This document shows, one piece after another, positions 31,912 through 43,212 of a stretch of DNA of 64,000 nucleotides; positions within the stretch are counted from its first letter, which is position 1; the number at the start of each line of letters is the position of its first letter. The DNA is from Ryuthela nishihirai. Lineage: Eukaryota > Arthropoda > Arachnida > Araneae > Heptathelidae. A program made the position numbers and the translations under genes. The notes under the pieces were generated by a model. It was not told the origin of the DNA. It saw only the letters and a program-made list of their open reading frames with translations, and made no database searches. The stretch lies in the NCBI GenBank assembly GCA_038380435.1, contig JAWZYU010000019.1:26499801-26563800 (forward strand), in the 5' to 3' direction.

Positions 31912-33234
31912 CTTTCTCATTAATTATCAGCAGCTCACACTGTAAGCCACCGAACTAGAACAAATAACCCACAGGAACATAATTTTTATCATTGAACGAA
32001 AGTTTAAAACTACATTAACAGATACTAAAATTCAGAACGGTAGCTATTATCTCTCTCCTGCTACTTACTGTTTTTCATAAAACATTTTTAAGGAAAATTT
32101 GAAAAATCTTCACAACTTGTCACTACTTGCATTAAAGATAGAATCAAATAAAATTATGTCACTGCTTCACCATTATATCCACAGTGCACATTTCATTTAC
32201 TAAGTATTAAATCACTGTTGGGCTGCTTTAAGTACAGTGATGAGAGTCGTTGCAGAAGAAAATAATTTTTAGAAATCTGAGACATTTAAAGTTAAGCAAA
32301 AAATTTATGAAATTCTATGACTGCTTTACCAATTTGTGTAGTAAGGATATGATCTTTGAGCAAGTTCTTCTCTGTGTTAATATTGTATGTATCTGGTGAT
32401 CAGAATCAAAATACCAATACTTAAATACTCTTGTAGAAACACCAACTCTATGGAAATGCACTATATTTGAAATTTACGTAATTCGAACTTTTGCTAAAGT
32501 AATACATTAAGAAAACCTTAATTCAGAATTGGGCAACTAGGTCTTATTTATTTGTAACGCCGTTCGCCACCGCCATCTGTTGGAATGATTCGTAACTAAA
32601 ACAAATGATAAGAGTTAAATTGTTTCATGCAATGTCCATTTGAAATTATCTTTCAAATAAATATGCAGCAAACACAAAAATGCATTCGATTTTCGTAAAT
32701 ATCTGAAATATAACGTGAGACGAAAATTTTGAAATATTAAGTGTATTCGCATCCATATATTAATAATATAGTTTTTGAAAGATTTCGTTTCCTAAACTAA
32801 TTGATAAATTAGGGGAACATCGGGTTTAGTACGTTACAATGAAGAAATGCATCAAAGGTCTTAAAGAAATTTAGACGCTTCAATGCCTTGTTGAAGAAAA
32901 GGAGTTGCTAATTTCAAGTAAAGTTAATAACATCTATATTAAAGTTATGCAAGGAGTAAGTAAAGTAAGAAGTGAGGTTTACTAACGTCTAATTATAATG
33001 GATATAACCAACGGTATCTCGTCATTACGAGTCAAGCCTCACCAAATTTTCTATAAAACGCTTTTATCTAAATTCATTTTTTTTCCAATTTAAACCTAAA
33101 TTGGGGTGAATACTGAAACTTTAACGTTATTATCTGAAATTTATTCGTTTTTTGTGCAATGAGCACTTCATATCCATCCTAATACTTGTGTAGCAATGCA
33201 AATCTAGAATAAAAGGAAAGGAGGAAGTGATGCA
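31912..33234. other. No gene recognised
   Basis: AT-rich, without coding or RNA-gene signal that I can support. Confidence 0.4.
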
Positions 33235-33246
33235 ATAAAGGTGAGT

Positions 33247-33633
33247 TGGTTGTTTTACCTCTGAGCGGCACTTTTTTGCACACCATAAATGGCCAGGTCA
33301 CATGGACCCCGAAGGCTCAGAGAAGGTTGGGGGAGGGGACCCACTGGAACAGCTGTTGGGAGACAGATGGTAGCCTCCCGTCAAGGCCATCCAGCGTGTT
33401 CTTTAACGTGCACAGGGTATGGCTCTCCTCACAGGGGCCACAGCTTAACATGGCTAGGAAAGGCCGCCATCCGACGGACGGCGGCCTTTCCAAGCCCATC
33501 GGTGTCCCCTACTGACCGTGGGCAGGGCGGGGAATTTTGCGGAGATAAATCTCAACGCTGACCCAGCTGGGACTCGAACCTGGGAACTACAGATTACGAG
33601 CCTGGCGCGCTACCGACTGAGCAACCCCCGCCC
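33247..33633 (-). repeat. SINE-A, full length
   Basis: Flanked by ATAAAGGTGAGT at 33235-33246 and 33634-33645. Contains a small inverted duplication of the GGAAAGGCCGCCATCC block at 33455-33490. Confidence 0.94.
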
Positions 33634-33689
33634 ATAAAGGTGAGTAAATTTTCCTTGAAGTACAATATTCCCCTCTCCATTTCAGTTGA

Positions 33690-34395
33690 GTTTTTAATCA
33701 TCTTGGAAAATGCATGATATATCGTAAAGTTTAATAATTTCTGTTTCCATTATTTTACTAGCATTCTCAAGGGGAAGGGAAATTGACCATGCCTCACCTC
33801 AGATTCGGCCATGTACGGCCATTTTGTAAACAACATGTGCGAAAGGAAACAAATAAATCGCAGCTAAAACTGCCGAAAATGATCGAAATTATTTAAATAC
33901 GATAGGAGCTTACATAAGAAATTCTCTTTAAAGAGTTATAGCATTTAATTGCTAAGTTCTAATGCAAAAATGGGTTTTGAGATGAGATTTTAGATCCAAT
34001 AGTAATGAATCTGCTTATTAATTCCTTTTTTTTTACATTTTTTGGCAATTCTTTAGAGTGTTGGTTTGTTTTGACTCTGAGCTCTGATAGGCTAAATAGC
34101 CATTTGGTAGCCTTGGGCAGGGCGGGTGTCCCCCCCTGTCCAAGGTTAGTAGAGGACACCATCCAGCGCATTGGATGTTAAGCTGTGGCTCTGGGTGCGA
34201 AAGAACCATACACTGTGCACGTTAAAAAATGTTGGATGGCCTTGAGAGGAGGCTTCCATGCGTATCCTAATAGCTGTATAGTAGGTCTCCTCCGACAACC
34301 TTCTTTGAGCCTTCGGGGTCCTTGTGACCTGGTAATTTAGCCCATTTCGAGCAAAAAGGTGCCGCTCAGTGGTAAAACAATGCAATACAATCCTC
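33690..34395 (+). repeat. Left arm of 0.65-0.7-kb inverted pair
   Basis: Matches the reverse complement of 38985-39625 at roughly 85-90% by eye. The outer half is unique-looking (CTCAAGGGGAAGGGAAATTG, AAACTGCCGAAAATGATCGA). The inner half (34081-34395) is an old SINE-A-like variant (GTGCACGTTAAAAAATG, CCTTCGGGGTCCTTGTGACC). Confidence 0.85.
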
Positions 34396-34404
34396 CTGAA
34401 CAAC

Positions 34405-35590
34405 CGTTGATATTTATCTCTGCGAAACCCCCACCAACTCCTCAGTCAAAGGGGCGGGGGTGGCTCAGTCGGTAGCGCGCCAGGCTCGTATTCTGTAGTT
34501 CCCAGGTTCGAGTTCCAGCTGGGTCAGCGTTGAGATTTATCTCCGCAAAATTTCAACGCCCTGTCCACGGTCAGTAGGGGACACCGATGAGCTTGAAAAG
34601 GCTGCCGTCCATCGGATGGGACGTTAAGCCGTGGCCCCGTGTGCGGGAGAGCCATACCCTGTTCACGTTAAAGAACACGCTGGATGGCCTTGACGGGAGG
34701 CTACCATCTGTCTCTCAACAGCTGTTCCAGTGGGTCCCCTCCCCCAACCTTCTCTGAGCCTTCGGGGTCCTTGTGGCCTGGCCATTTAACCCATGGTGTG
34801 CAAAAAAGTGCCACTCAGAGGTAAAACAACCCAATGCTAAAGAACACGCTGGAAGGCCTTGACGGGGGAGGCTACCATCTGTCTCCCAACAGTTGTTCCA
34901 GTGGGTCCCCTCCCCCAACCTTCTCTGAGCCTTTGGGGTCCTTATGACCTGGCCATTTAGCCCATGGTGTGCAAAAAAGTGCCACTCAGAGGTAAAATAA
35001 TCCAACGTTAAAGAACACGCTGCATGGCCTTGACGGGAGGCTACCATCTGTCTCCCAACAGCTGTTCCAGTGGGTCCCCTCCCCCAACCTTCTCTGATCC
35101 TTCGGGGTCCTTGTGACCTGGCCATTTAGCCCATGGTGTGCAAAAAAGTGCCGCTCATGAGGTAAAACAACCCAACGTTAAGAACACGCTGGATGGCCTT
35201 GACGGGAGGCTACCATCTGTCTCCCAACAGCTGTTCCAGTGGGTCCCCTCCCCCAACCTTCTCTGAGCCTTTGGGGTCCATGTGACCTGGTCATTTAGCC
35301 CATGGTGTGCAAAAAAGTGCCGCTCAGAGGTAAAACAACCCAACCCAACCCTCAGTCAATGTGGAAGACCGGTGGGCTCGGAAAAGACCACCGTCCATTG
35401 GATGAGACGAAAAGCCATGAAACCGTGTATAGAAGAGTATCCAATGCATGCTAAAGAATACAACGAATGGCTTTTATAGTAGACTACCGTCTGCCTCATA
35501 ACAGTTTGAATAGAGGGTCATCTACCAGAAAACGTCTAATCATTTAGCCTATTGCGTCAGAAAATTACCTCTCAAAGGTAAAAATTTCGA
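34405..35590 (+). repeat. Old SINE-A relic split by a younger SINE-A
   Basis: 34405-34449 (CGTTGATATTTATCTCTGCG) and 35360-35590 (GACCGGTGGGCTCGG, ATGCATGCTAAAGAATACAA, CTCTCAAAGGTAAAA) are two halves of one heavily diverged copy. The multi-tail SINE lies between them. Confidence 0.75.
34450..35349 (+). repeat. SINE-A with four tandem 3' tails
   Basis: The head and central domain occur once. The tail block, starting CGTTAAAGAACACGC and ending GGTAAAACAACCCAA, occurs four times (starts 34666, 34835, 35006, 35176; period 169-171 bp). The whole is flanked by CCTCAGTCAA at 34440-34449 and 35350-35359. Confidence 0.94.
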
Positions 35591-36385
35591 CTCAACTGTT
35601 CTGAAGCAATACTAAACGCCATACTTCCTTTCTTCCTCGCGAGTTGGTATCCCTATATGGATTGCTTTCACTTGTTTTGATGCTCACGTGTCTCACTGAA
35701 TCTATATATGATGAGTTTTCACGTGTATTTGCAGACTATTACATTCATACATGGTCAGAATATACGTTTGCACTTCTATTTCTTTATGAAACTAAACAAT
35801 ATTTTAGATAATTTTTCAAGAAATAAATAATAATTTATTATCCCAATCGAGATCAGGATTTAGCCTTCAAATTTAGGAAAGGAGGAGGTGTCAAATGAAA
35901 TGTCCCGAATTGACGATGTATACCGAGTGATTATAATTAAACTGCGTTTCTTTGTAAATCTGCGGAAAAAAAGATTTTTTGCACCAAGCTAAAATTTGAA
36001 GCGGATAATAATGAGGTCATGTGGAATGGAACGACAAGTAAAAAATTAAATTGCTTAAAAGCTGCCAGCGGGTTGAACATGTGATGTACAGAAAAATCAT
36101 GCAAATTATTCTCCAATCATGGGTAATTAACACACTATAATATTAGGTGTTAGAATAATGAAAAGTGGAAGCCATCATGAAATCTGACTTTTGAAATAAA
36201 GAGAATATCTTTTTCACTTTCCTAAACTTTCCAGATTAGTGAACAGGAAGACAACGGAACTGAAGATGCATTATTGGTTAAACCCTATTACCAAAACAAT
36301 AACAGAAAACACGGATGATATAGCCGAATATCGCTACTGAAGAGATTGAGACGACTTTGACCAAAATCAGTTATGAAACACGACG
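35591..36385. other. No gene recognised
   Basis: AT-rich. 36240-36390 may be the upstream part of the transposase relic at 36900-37230, but I cannot align it. Confidence 0.35.
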
Positions 36386-36394
36386 CAGGATCTT

Positions 36395-36788
36395 GAGTTG
36401 GGTTGGGTTGTTTTGCCTCTGAGCCACTTTTTTGCACACCATGGGCTAAATGGCCAGGTCACATGGACCCCGAAGGCTCAGAGAAGGTTGGGGGTGGGGA
36501 CCCACTGGAACAGCTGTTGGGGGACAAATGGTAGCCTCCCGTCAAGGCCATCCAGCGTGTTCTTTAACGTGCACAGGGTATGCCTCTCTCGCACATCAAG
36601 CCACGGCTTAACGTCCCATCCGATGGACGGCGGCCTTTCCAAGCCCATCGGTGTCTCCTACTGACCGTGAGCAGGGTGGGGAATTTTGCGGAGATAAATC
36701 TCAACCGCTGACCCAGCTGGGACTCGAACCTGGGAACTACAGATTACGAGCCTGGCGCGCTACCGATTGAGCAACCCCCGCCCCCCAC
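36395..36788 (-). repeat. SINE-A, full length
   Basis: Flanked by CAGGATCTT at 36386-36394 and 36789-36797 (9-bp target-site duplication). Confidence 0.93.
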
Positions 36789-36912
36789 CAGGATCTTTAG
36801 GAAACGGTTATAATCGTTATGCCACTGCAGGGAAAATCTGCTGTTTTTGAGCACATCGTAGATGTCTAGTAGTGTTCTCTTAGAGCCAGGGCGGATGTAA
36901 CAGACTTGACTC

Positions 36913-37224
36913 ATGCGTGATCGAACTTTTTCAAGGTCTTACGAAGTGTGTTACATTGGTTCCGACACAAACTTGTATTTTCAAGGTTTAATACTGGATA
37001 GGATGGAGGTTGATAACAATTGGCCATGGAGCATTTTACGAAATGATGAGGCACACTTCCAACTGAATGGTAATGTCAACACTCAGCATTGTTGGGTAAG
37101 GGAATCGTCGCATCCTCTGGCGCTAATGAAATTTCACAGCATTCACCACCTGTTATTGTGTGGTGTGCATTCACTGCTGCTATCATCTGTGATTCCTTCA
37201 TCTTCGTGGAGGTCAAAGCCATGA
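36913..37224 (+). pseudogene. Mariner-like transposase fragment
   Basis: The frame contains WSILRNDEAHFQLNGNVNTQ followed by HCWVRE. The W-x-x-x-x-x-D-E-A-H-F-x-L-N-G-x-V-N-x-Q phrase holds the first catalytic Asp of a mariner-like transposase group common in arthropods (recalled). The following HSIHHLLLCGVHSLLLSSVI is the decayed 'V-x-V-W-C-G' strand. The second and third catalytic residues and both ends of the element were not found. It may be the same family that left 15624-16232. Confidence 0.65.
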
Positions 37225-37229
37225 TCTCC

Positions 37230-38203
37230 TAACACGGATCATGTCTAGAACACACTGCAATCCTAATCTAGTATTTTAACCCTAACTTTCAAGGCAGAGA
37301 CTGCTAAGGGGAACACGAAAATTGGTTTTTGCGTTGAATAAGTTCAAAAAATATATTGATATTAGGATTTTCCCAAATCTCCATGAGAATGCAAAAGTTG
37401 GAGAACAGAAAACTTAGTTTTCTTTCAAAAAACTGTTTGTCATAGGTGATATATTTTTCTTTTATTTGTTTATTAATATTTAGATTAGTTGCATCACTTT
37501 CCTTTCAGCGTAATTGACTGAAACACAACTTTGGCACAAGAGCCTCAATGTGAATCAAGATTCATTACAAAGAACACATTGTCCACTTTTTCAGGAGAAG
37601 TCGCTTTTCAAGAACAATTTCTGTTAAATATACACTCAGCAGCCCCTATATTAGGCACAGTTTCGTGTTATCTCAGTTACAATTCACATACAAAATTTAG
37701 TAACTTCTTTAATAAGCTCTTCTCGAAAATCATGGCAATCAAATCTATTTCAGTTTCAATTTTCAACAATATTCGTACAGTATTTAGAGACTTAAGGAAG
37801 TTGTAATATTTAAGAGCTAAAATGAGAGTTTAAATAATTGCTCTGCTAAGTTAATAAAAACAAGTTTTAAAGAATGCAATAACCGTTATTCTAAACTTAC
37901 TAACACGTGTAAGAGGGTTTGCAGTTATAATATGTAAGAATTATGTTAATTTCCGCTAATTAAAAATGACGTTTTGCAGAACAAACTAACTTGCTAAATG
38001 TCTCAGCTTCCATAACTCTTTAAATACTAAACTCATCGTTTTAGAAAATTGTTGTGTTTGAAAAAGATTGTTTGGATTTAAATTGGTATGACTGATCTCT
38101 TAAAATTATCTTCATCCGCATATTTCATAAAACTCTTATTTAGTAAGTTACTGAATTCTGCACCTGACTTACTTATTGACACAGCATAGAACTGCCTTTA
38201 AAC
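37230..38203. other. No gene recognised
   Basis: AT-rich. The short frame at 37531-37806 has no recognisable motif. Confidence 0.4.
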
Positions 38204-38530
38204 AGGTTGTGTTGGGTTGTTTTACCTCTGAGCGGCACTTTTTTTGCACACAATTGGCTAAATGGCCAGGTCACATGGACCCCGACGGCTCAGAGAAGGT
38301 TGGGGGAGGGGACCCACTGGAACAGCTGTTGGGAGACAGAGGGTAGCCTCCCGTCAAGGCCATCCAGAGTGTTCTTTAACGTGCACAGGGTATGGCTCTC
38401 CCGCACATGGGGCCACGGCTTAACGTCCCATCCGACGGACGGCGGCCTTTCCAAGCCCATCGGTGTCCCCTACTGACCGTGGGCAGGGCGGGGAATTTTG
38501 CGGAGATAAATCTCGACGCTGACCCAGCGC
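38204..38530 (-). repeat. SINE-A, 5'-truncated
   Basis: Tail and central domain reversed. The copy ends at GCTGACCCAGC, so nearly the whole tRNA head is missing. Confidence 0.92.
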
Positions 38531-38984
38531 CTCTATAGTGAACACACAAACAACTTTATCACGACTAGTTCTAGGCAGCTTATGTAAGATTATGTCCAGA
38601 AGCAACTCTTCTAATAATCCTGGATAAACAGTTAGTAAACATTCCAATGGAATTTTACAGACTCGAAAACTGCATTGGAAAGATCCATGACTCCTGATCG
38701 AGTTTCGATGACGAGACTTTATATTCACAAAACTAGGGGAGATATTATACACCAATCATACACTGAAGTGCCACTGAATTAGGGATGGGAGACGTTATCC
38801 AAATTCAGTAACACAAGCCCTGCATTTGCGCGCATGCGTGGCTGAACTCTGTTTATATATAGCTGTTCAGTTTTGGCTTCCCAAATCATTCGTCGTGAAA
38901 AGCATAATGGGAAAGGCGCTGGATTTAGATGCATTTGATAGAAGGAGGATCGCAGGTGCCCGACGGATGGGACAAATGGAGAAA

Positions 38985-39625
38985 AAAAATGGGCTAAATG
39001 AGCAAGTCACAAGGACGCCGAAGGTTCAGAGAAAGTTGGCGGACGAGACCAGTTGTACAGCTATTAGGATACACGTGGAAGCCTCCTGTCAATGCCAGCC
39101 TGCATTTTTTTAAGTGCACAGTGTATGATTCTCCCTCACCCAGAGCCACAGCTTAACATTCAATGCGCCGAAGTGTCCCCTTTCTCACCTTGGGCAGAGT
39201 GGGACACCCGCCCTGCCCAAGGCTGCTGAATGGTTATTTAGCCTATCATGTGCAGAAAGTGCCTCTCAGAGGTATAACAACCCAACACTCTAAGGAATTT
39301 CCAAAAAATGTAAAAAAAAGTAACTAATAAGCAGAATCATTACTATTGTATCTAAAATCTCATCACAAAACCCAATTTTGCATTAGAACTTAGCAATTAA
39401 ATGCTTTAATTTTTTAAAGAAAATTCGCATTTAGATAATTTCGATCATTTTCGGCAGTTTTAGCTGCGATTTATTTGTTTCCTTTCGCACATGTTGTTTA
39501 CAAAATGGCCATACATGGCCGAATCTGGGGTCAGGCATGGCCAATTTCCCTTCCCCTTGAGAATGTTAGTAAAAGTAATGAAAACAGAAAGTATTAAACC
39601 TTAATATATTTCATGCATTTTTCAA
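38985..39625 (-). repeat. Right arm of 0.65-0.7-kb inverted pair
   Basis: Inverted counterpart of 33690-34395, including the old SINE-A variant (38985-39290) and the AAACTGCCGAAAATGATCGA complement at 39440-39460. Confidence 0.85.
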
Positions 39626-39682
39626 GTTAGTTTCAGGTTACAAAGATCAAGATAGTCTAGGATTCAAGTTAGTGTCCAGGTT

Positions 39683-40390
39683 ACAAGAATTCTGAAGGCT
39701 CAGAGAAGGTTGATTGAGGGTACCCGCTAGAATAGCTGTTGAGAGACAGATGGTAGCCTCCAGTCAAGGCCATTAAGCGGGTCTTTTATTATTCACAGGG
39801 ATGGCTCTCCCTCACACGGGGGACGGGGGTGGCTTAGACGATAGCGCGCCAGGCTCGTACTCTGTAGTTCCCAGGTTCGAGTCCCAGCTGGGTCAGCGTT
39901 GAGATTTATCTCCGCAAAATTCCCCGCCCTGCCCACGGTCAGTAGGGGACACCGAAGGGCTTGGAAAGGCCGCCGTCCGTCGGATGGGACGTTAATCCGT
40001 GGCCCCGTGTGCGGAGAGCCATACCCTGTGCACGTTAAATAACACGCTGTATGGTCTTGACGGGAGGCTACCATCTGTCTCCCAACAGCTGTTCCAGTGG
40101 GTCCCCTCCCCCAACCTTCTCTGAGCCTTCGGGGCACATGTGACCTGGCCATTTAGCCCATGGTGTGCAAAACAGTGCCGCTCAGAGGTAAAACAACCCA
40201 ACCTAACTCCCTCACACGGGACCACGGCTTATCATCCGATCCTACGGACGGTGGCCTTTCCAAGTCCATCAGTGTCCCCTACTGAAAATGGGCACTTTTG
40301 AAGTGAAAAATTTAAACGCTGACTGAGCTTGGAGTCGAACATGGAACTGGAGATTACGAGACTGATACGTAACTGACAGAGCTTTCCTCC
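39683..40390 (-). repeat. Old SINE-A (minus) split by a young SINE-A (plus)
   Basis: 39683-39820 and 40207-40390 join into one diverged minus-strand copy. The younger copy occupies 39821-40206. Confidence 0.88.
39821..40206 (+). repeat. SINE-A, full length, nested in an older SINE-A
   Basis: Flanked by CTCCCTCACACGGG at 39807-39820 and 40207-40220 (14-bp target-site duplication taken from the older SINE). Confidence 0.94.
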
Positions 40391-41389
40391 CCACGTCCCT
40401 ATCAGTGAGTCACTTACTCACTGACAATAGTGAGTGAATAAGTGATTTCCATTACATTATAAATTTTTTCATTTCGTTTTAGCGATCTTTAAAATAATTC
40501 TTGAAAAATGAGTGGAAAATTCATTAGATCAATATTTTTTCCCCGGTCAATTATCTTAACAGCATTCCCAAATGGTGGTTGGATGGTGTCCTCGACTCCT
40601 TCGATTTATCTTTTTACGTGATCTTTGTCTAATGAAATATAAAAAAAATCATCAATTTCAGAGTAGTTTTCAGACAGACAACTGATATCTCAATATTGAA
40701 ACAAAAAAGTGACCATTGAAACCATATGCTTCCTTGTTTAGAAAGGTGACTATTACTGTTTTATATGGATTTAAAGAGCAACCTTCACTAAAGCATCTCT
40801 AAATTAGGCTTCATTTTTTAATTTTGATTCCTTAATTAATAAGCCCAGGTTCTTAGATTACCGATATTGTAAAATATGCGGACCTTAGATATAACAGATA
40901 CCTTACCAATATTGATTTTATATATAAAGTTTTCATTGGATACTCTATATTTGTACTTAATGTAGGCCGTATGTTATGAAATAAAGCAAAAATTTCACTT
41001 ATTTGTTTTTTCCGTTATAAATAAAACCGAAGAAAATAACACATTAAATTGCAAGACATTCAGAATTATGCTCCTTTGATTACATGTGTTAATTATTTAC
41101 TTTATATCCTATCTCAACATTTAAAATCATTACAAAATTTCCTTTCCAATATTTATAATCATTCACTTTATGAAATACGTTCCTATAGCACCACTAACAG
41201 AAAATATATAGAGAAAAAAGAATATATCTTATAGTAATAGCACTCTTTTGTTGTAAACAGAAGATATTTACCAGAATATGCCTATCGGTAATGAAAATAT
41301 TTATTTGAGACAACCTAATATACATAAGTAGTATGGTTCCATTATAGTCCCCCTATGACGTCACCCATATATGCTCCACTACTCTCTCC
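40391..41389. other. No gene recognised
   Basis: AT-rich, without supported features. Confidence 0.4.
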
Positions 41390-42610
41390 TGATCAATATT
41401 CATAACACCCCCTTATTAATATTCATAATTTAATTATTCATAACTAATTAATATTCATAACTCATTAATCATTAAACCCTTATCAAAAGTACCGTTCCCT
41501 TTATTAAAAAAAAAATCCTACGTCAGCCATCTTGGTTTCTGACGTCATCACTCATCCACAGTTAAACGTCGAAGTGATTCCAAGCCTGCTAACTGTAGCG
41601 CCACTAGTGTTTAACACAAGTACTATATTGAAAAAAGTACAATTTTTTCACAACTAGGCGCGATCCCGCCTCCCTCACGTTACCAGCGCATTTATCTATT
41701 ATGCCAAGGATTGTATATTCTTAGAGTTTTTAAAAGTAGATGAAGTAGGAATAACCGATCGTTATTTTTTATAAATTAATCTCCGAAATTTTTTGATTCT
41801 TATAATTTAACTTGCGAATATATTATATTTTGATTTTTTTTGTAAATCACATTTAACTTAGGAGTAAATTTTTATTTCTTGTAAATTAAATTAGGAATAT
41901 TTTTTCCTTGTAAAGCACAAATATTTTAACTTATGAATAAATCATATTTTTTACTTCTTGTATTTATTTTTTATTCCTTAATAATTTTCTGAGGAATAAA
42001 TTATATTTTTTGTAAATCACATTTAACTTGGGAATAAATTTTTATTTCTTGTAAATTAACTTTGGAATATTTTTTCCTTGTATATCAAAAATATTTTAAC
42101 TTATGAATAAATCATATTTTTTACTTCTTGTATTTATTTTTTTATTCCTTAATAATTTACTGAGGAATAAATTATATTTTTTGTAAATCACATTTAACTT
42201 GGGAATAAACTTTTATTTCTTGTAAATTAACTTAGGAATATTTTTTCCTTGTATATCACAAATATTTTAACCTATGAATAAATTATATTTTTTTACTTTT
42301 TTGTATTTATTTTTTACTCCTTAATAATTTACTGAGGAATAAATTATATTTTTTGTAAATCACATTTAACTTGGGAATAAATGATTTGTTTTTACTTGTA
42401 AATCACAAATATTTTAACTTACCATTAATTATATCTTTTATTTATTGTATATGTTTTTATTCCTTATTAATTAAACACTTATCAAAAGTGATGCCCATTT
42501 ATTAATATGCGCACCCTTAATTAAAAAGCTTATCAAAATTTTGACCGCCTCATTAAAAAAACCCTTATTAATATTCACCCCTTTATTAAACACTTATCAA
42601 ATTTTCTCCC
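41390..42610. repeat. AT-rich block with 171-bp tandem repeats and flanking motif copies
   Basis: TGTAAATCACATTTAACTT starts at 41841, 42011, 42182 and 42354 (periods 170-172). On both sides the motif TTAAACNCTTATCAAAAGT recurs (41472-41490, 42471-42489, variants at 42521 and 42585), together with ATTAATATTCATAA copies. No ORF. Confidence 0.88.
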
Positions 42611-42894
42611 TCCTCTCAGATGCTACCATGGATTGTGCAAAGTCCAAATAAACTTTCGATGACAACGTTCAGGACATCCCCTGCCTCATCCTTTGGTAGC
42701 CATCTTCAATTCCAGCCTATTAACACGTTATTCATTAAAAAGGCCTTTCAATCCCCCTTTATTAAAAAAACCTCATTAAATTTTTGTAAACAATACACTA
42801 AATATCCACAGTATAAACATAACTACATTATTTAAAAAGAAAGATTAGATGTAATTTAATATTGTTAATTGTTACAGGTTTTGTTTTTACATAA

Positions 42895-43069
42895 AAAATA
42901 AATAAAAAAATAAATACCCCCTCAAGCAGCTGCTTGCCACAGAGGTCTGACAGGAGCCTGTCAGTTTATATGCCATAGCAGAAGGTCTGTGAGGATGGCA
43001 GGACTCAGCAGAAAAACGAACATACATCCATGCCTTACCCGGGGATCGAACCCAGGTCCCTTAGATCAG
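42895..43069 (-). repeat. SINE-B, 5'-truncated
   Basis: Reversed 3' end (TACCCCCTCAAGCAGCTGCT) to the B box (GGATCGAACCCAGGTCCC). The A-box part of the head is missing. Confidence 0.9.
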
Positions 43070-43159
43070 ATTTAATTTTTATGTAATTTGTAAAACGTTT
43101 CCTAATTATATAACAGAATTAATATTTACAAGTAATATTTTCTACGTTTTTTAAACTAG

Positions 43160-43212
43160 GGCAATTTGAAATGCAGCTTGGAATGGGTCAAAAAATATGG
43201 CAAAGTGATTGG
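43160..43212 (+). CDS. Putative single exon of a CYP3-clan cytochrome P450
   Basis: A pyrimidine-rich tract and AG (43158-43159) precede a 53-bp segment ending at a strong donor (GG|GTAAGTG, GT at 43213-43214). In phase 0 it reads GNLKCSLEWVKKYGKVIG, leaving a split GG codon (phase 2). In vertebrate CYP3A genes, from memory, the exon encoding G...E..KKYGKV.G is also 53 bp, begins at phase 0 and ends at phase 2, with Glu and KKYGKV in the same positions. P450s of this clan are haem mono-oxygenases of the endoplasmic reticulum. I could not find the neighbouring exons (PGP/GN upstream, DPE/D downstream) within the window. Large TE-filled introns, or an isolated relic exon, would explain this. 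Confidence 0.62.
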
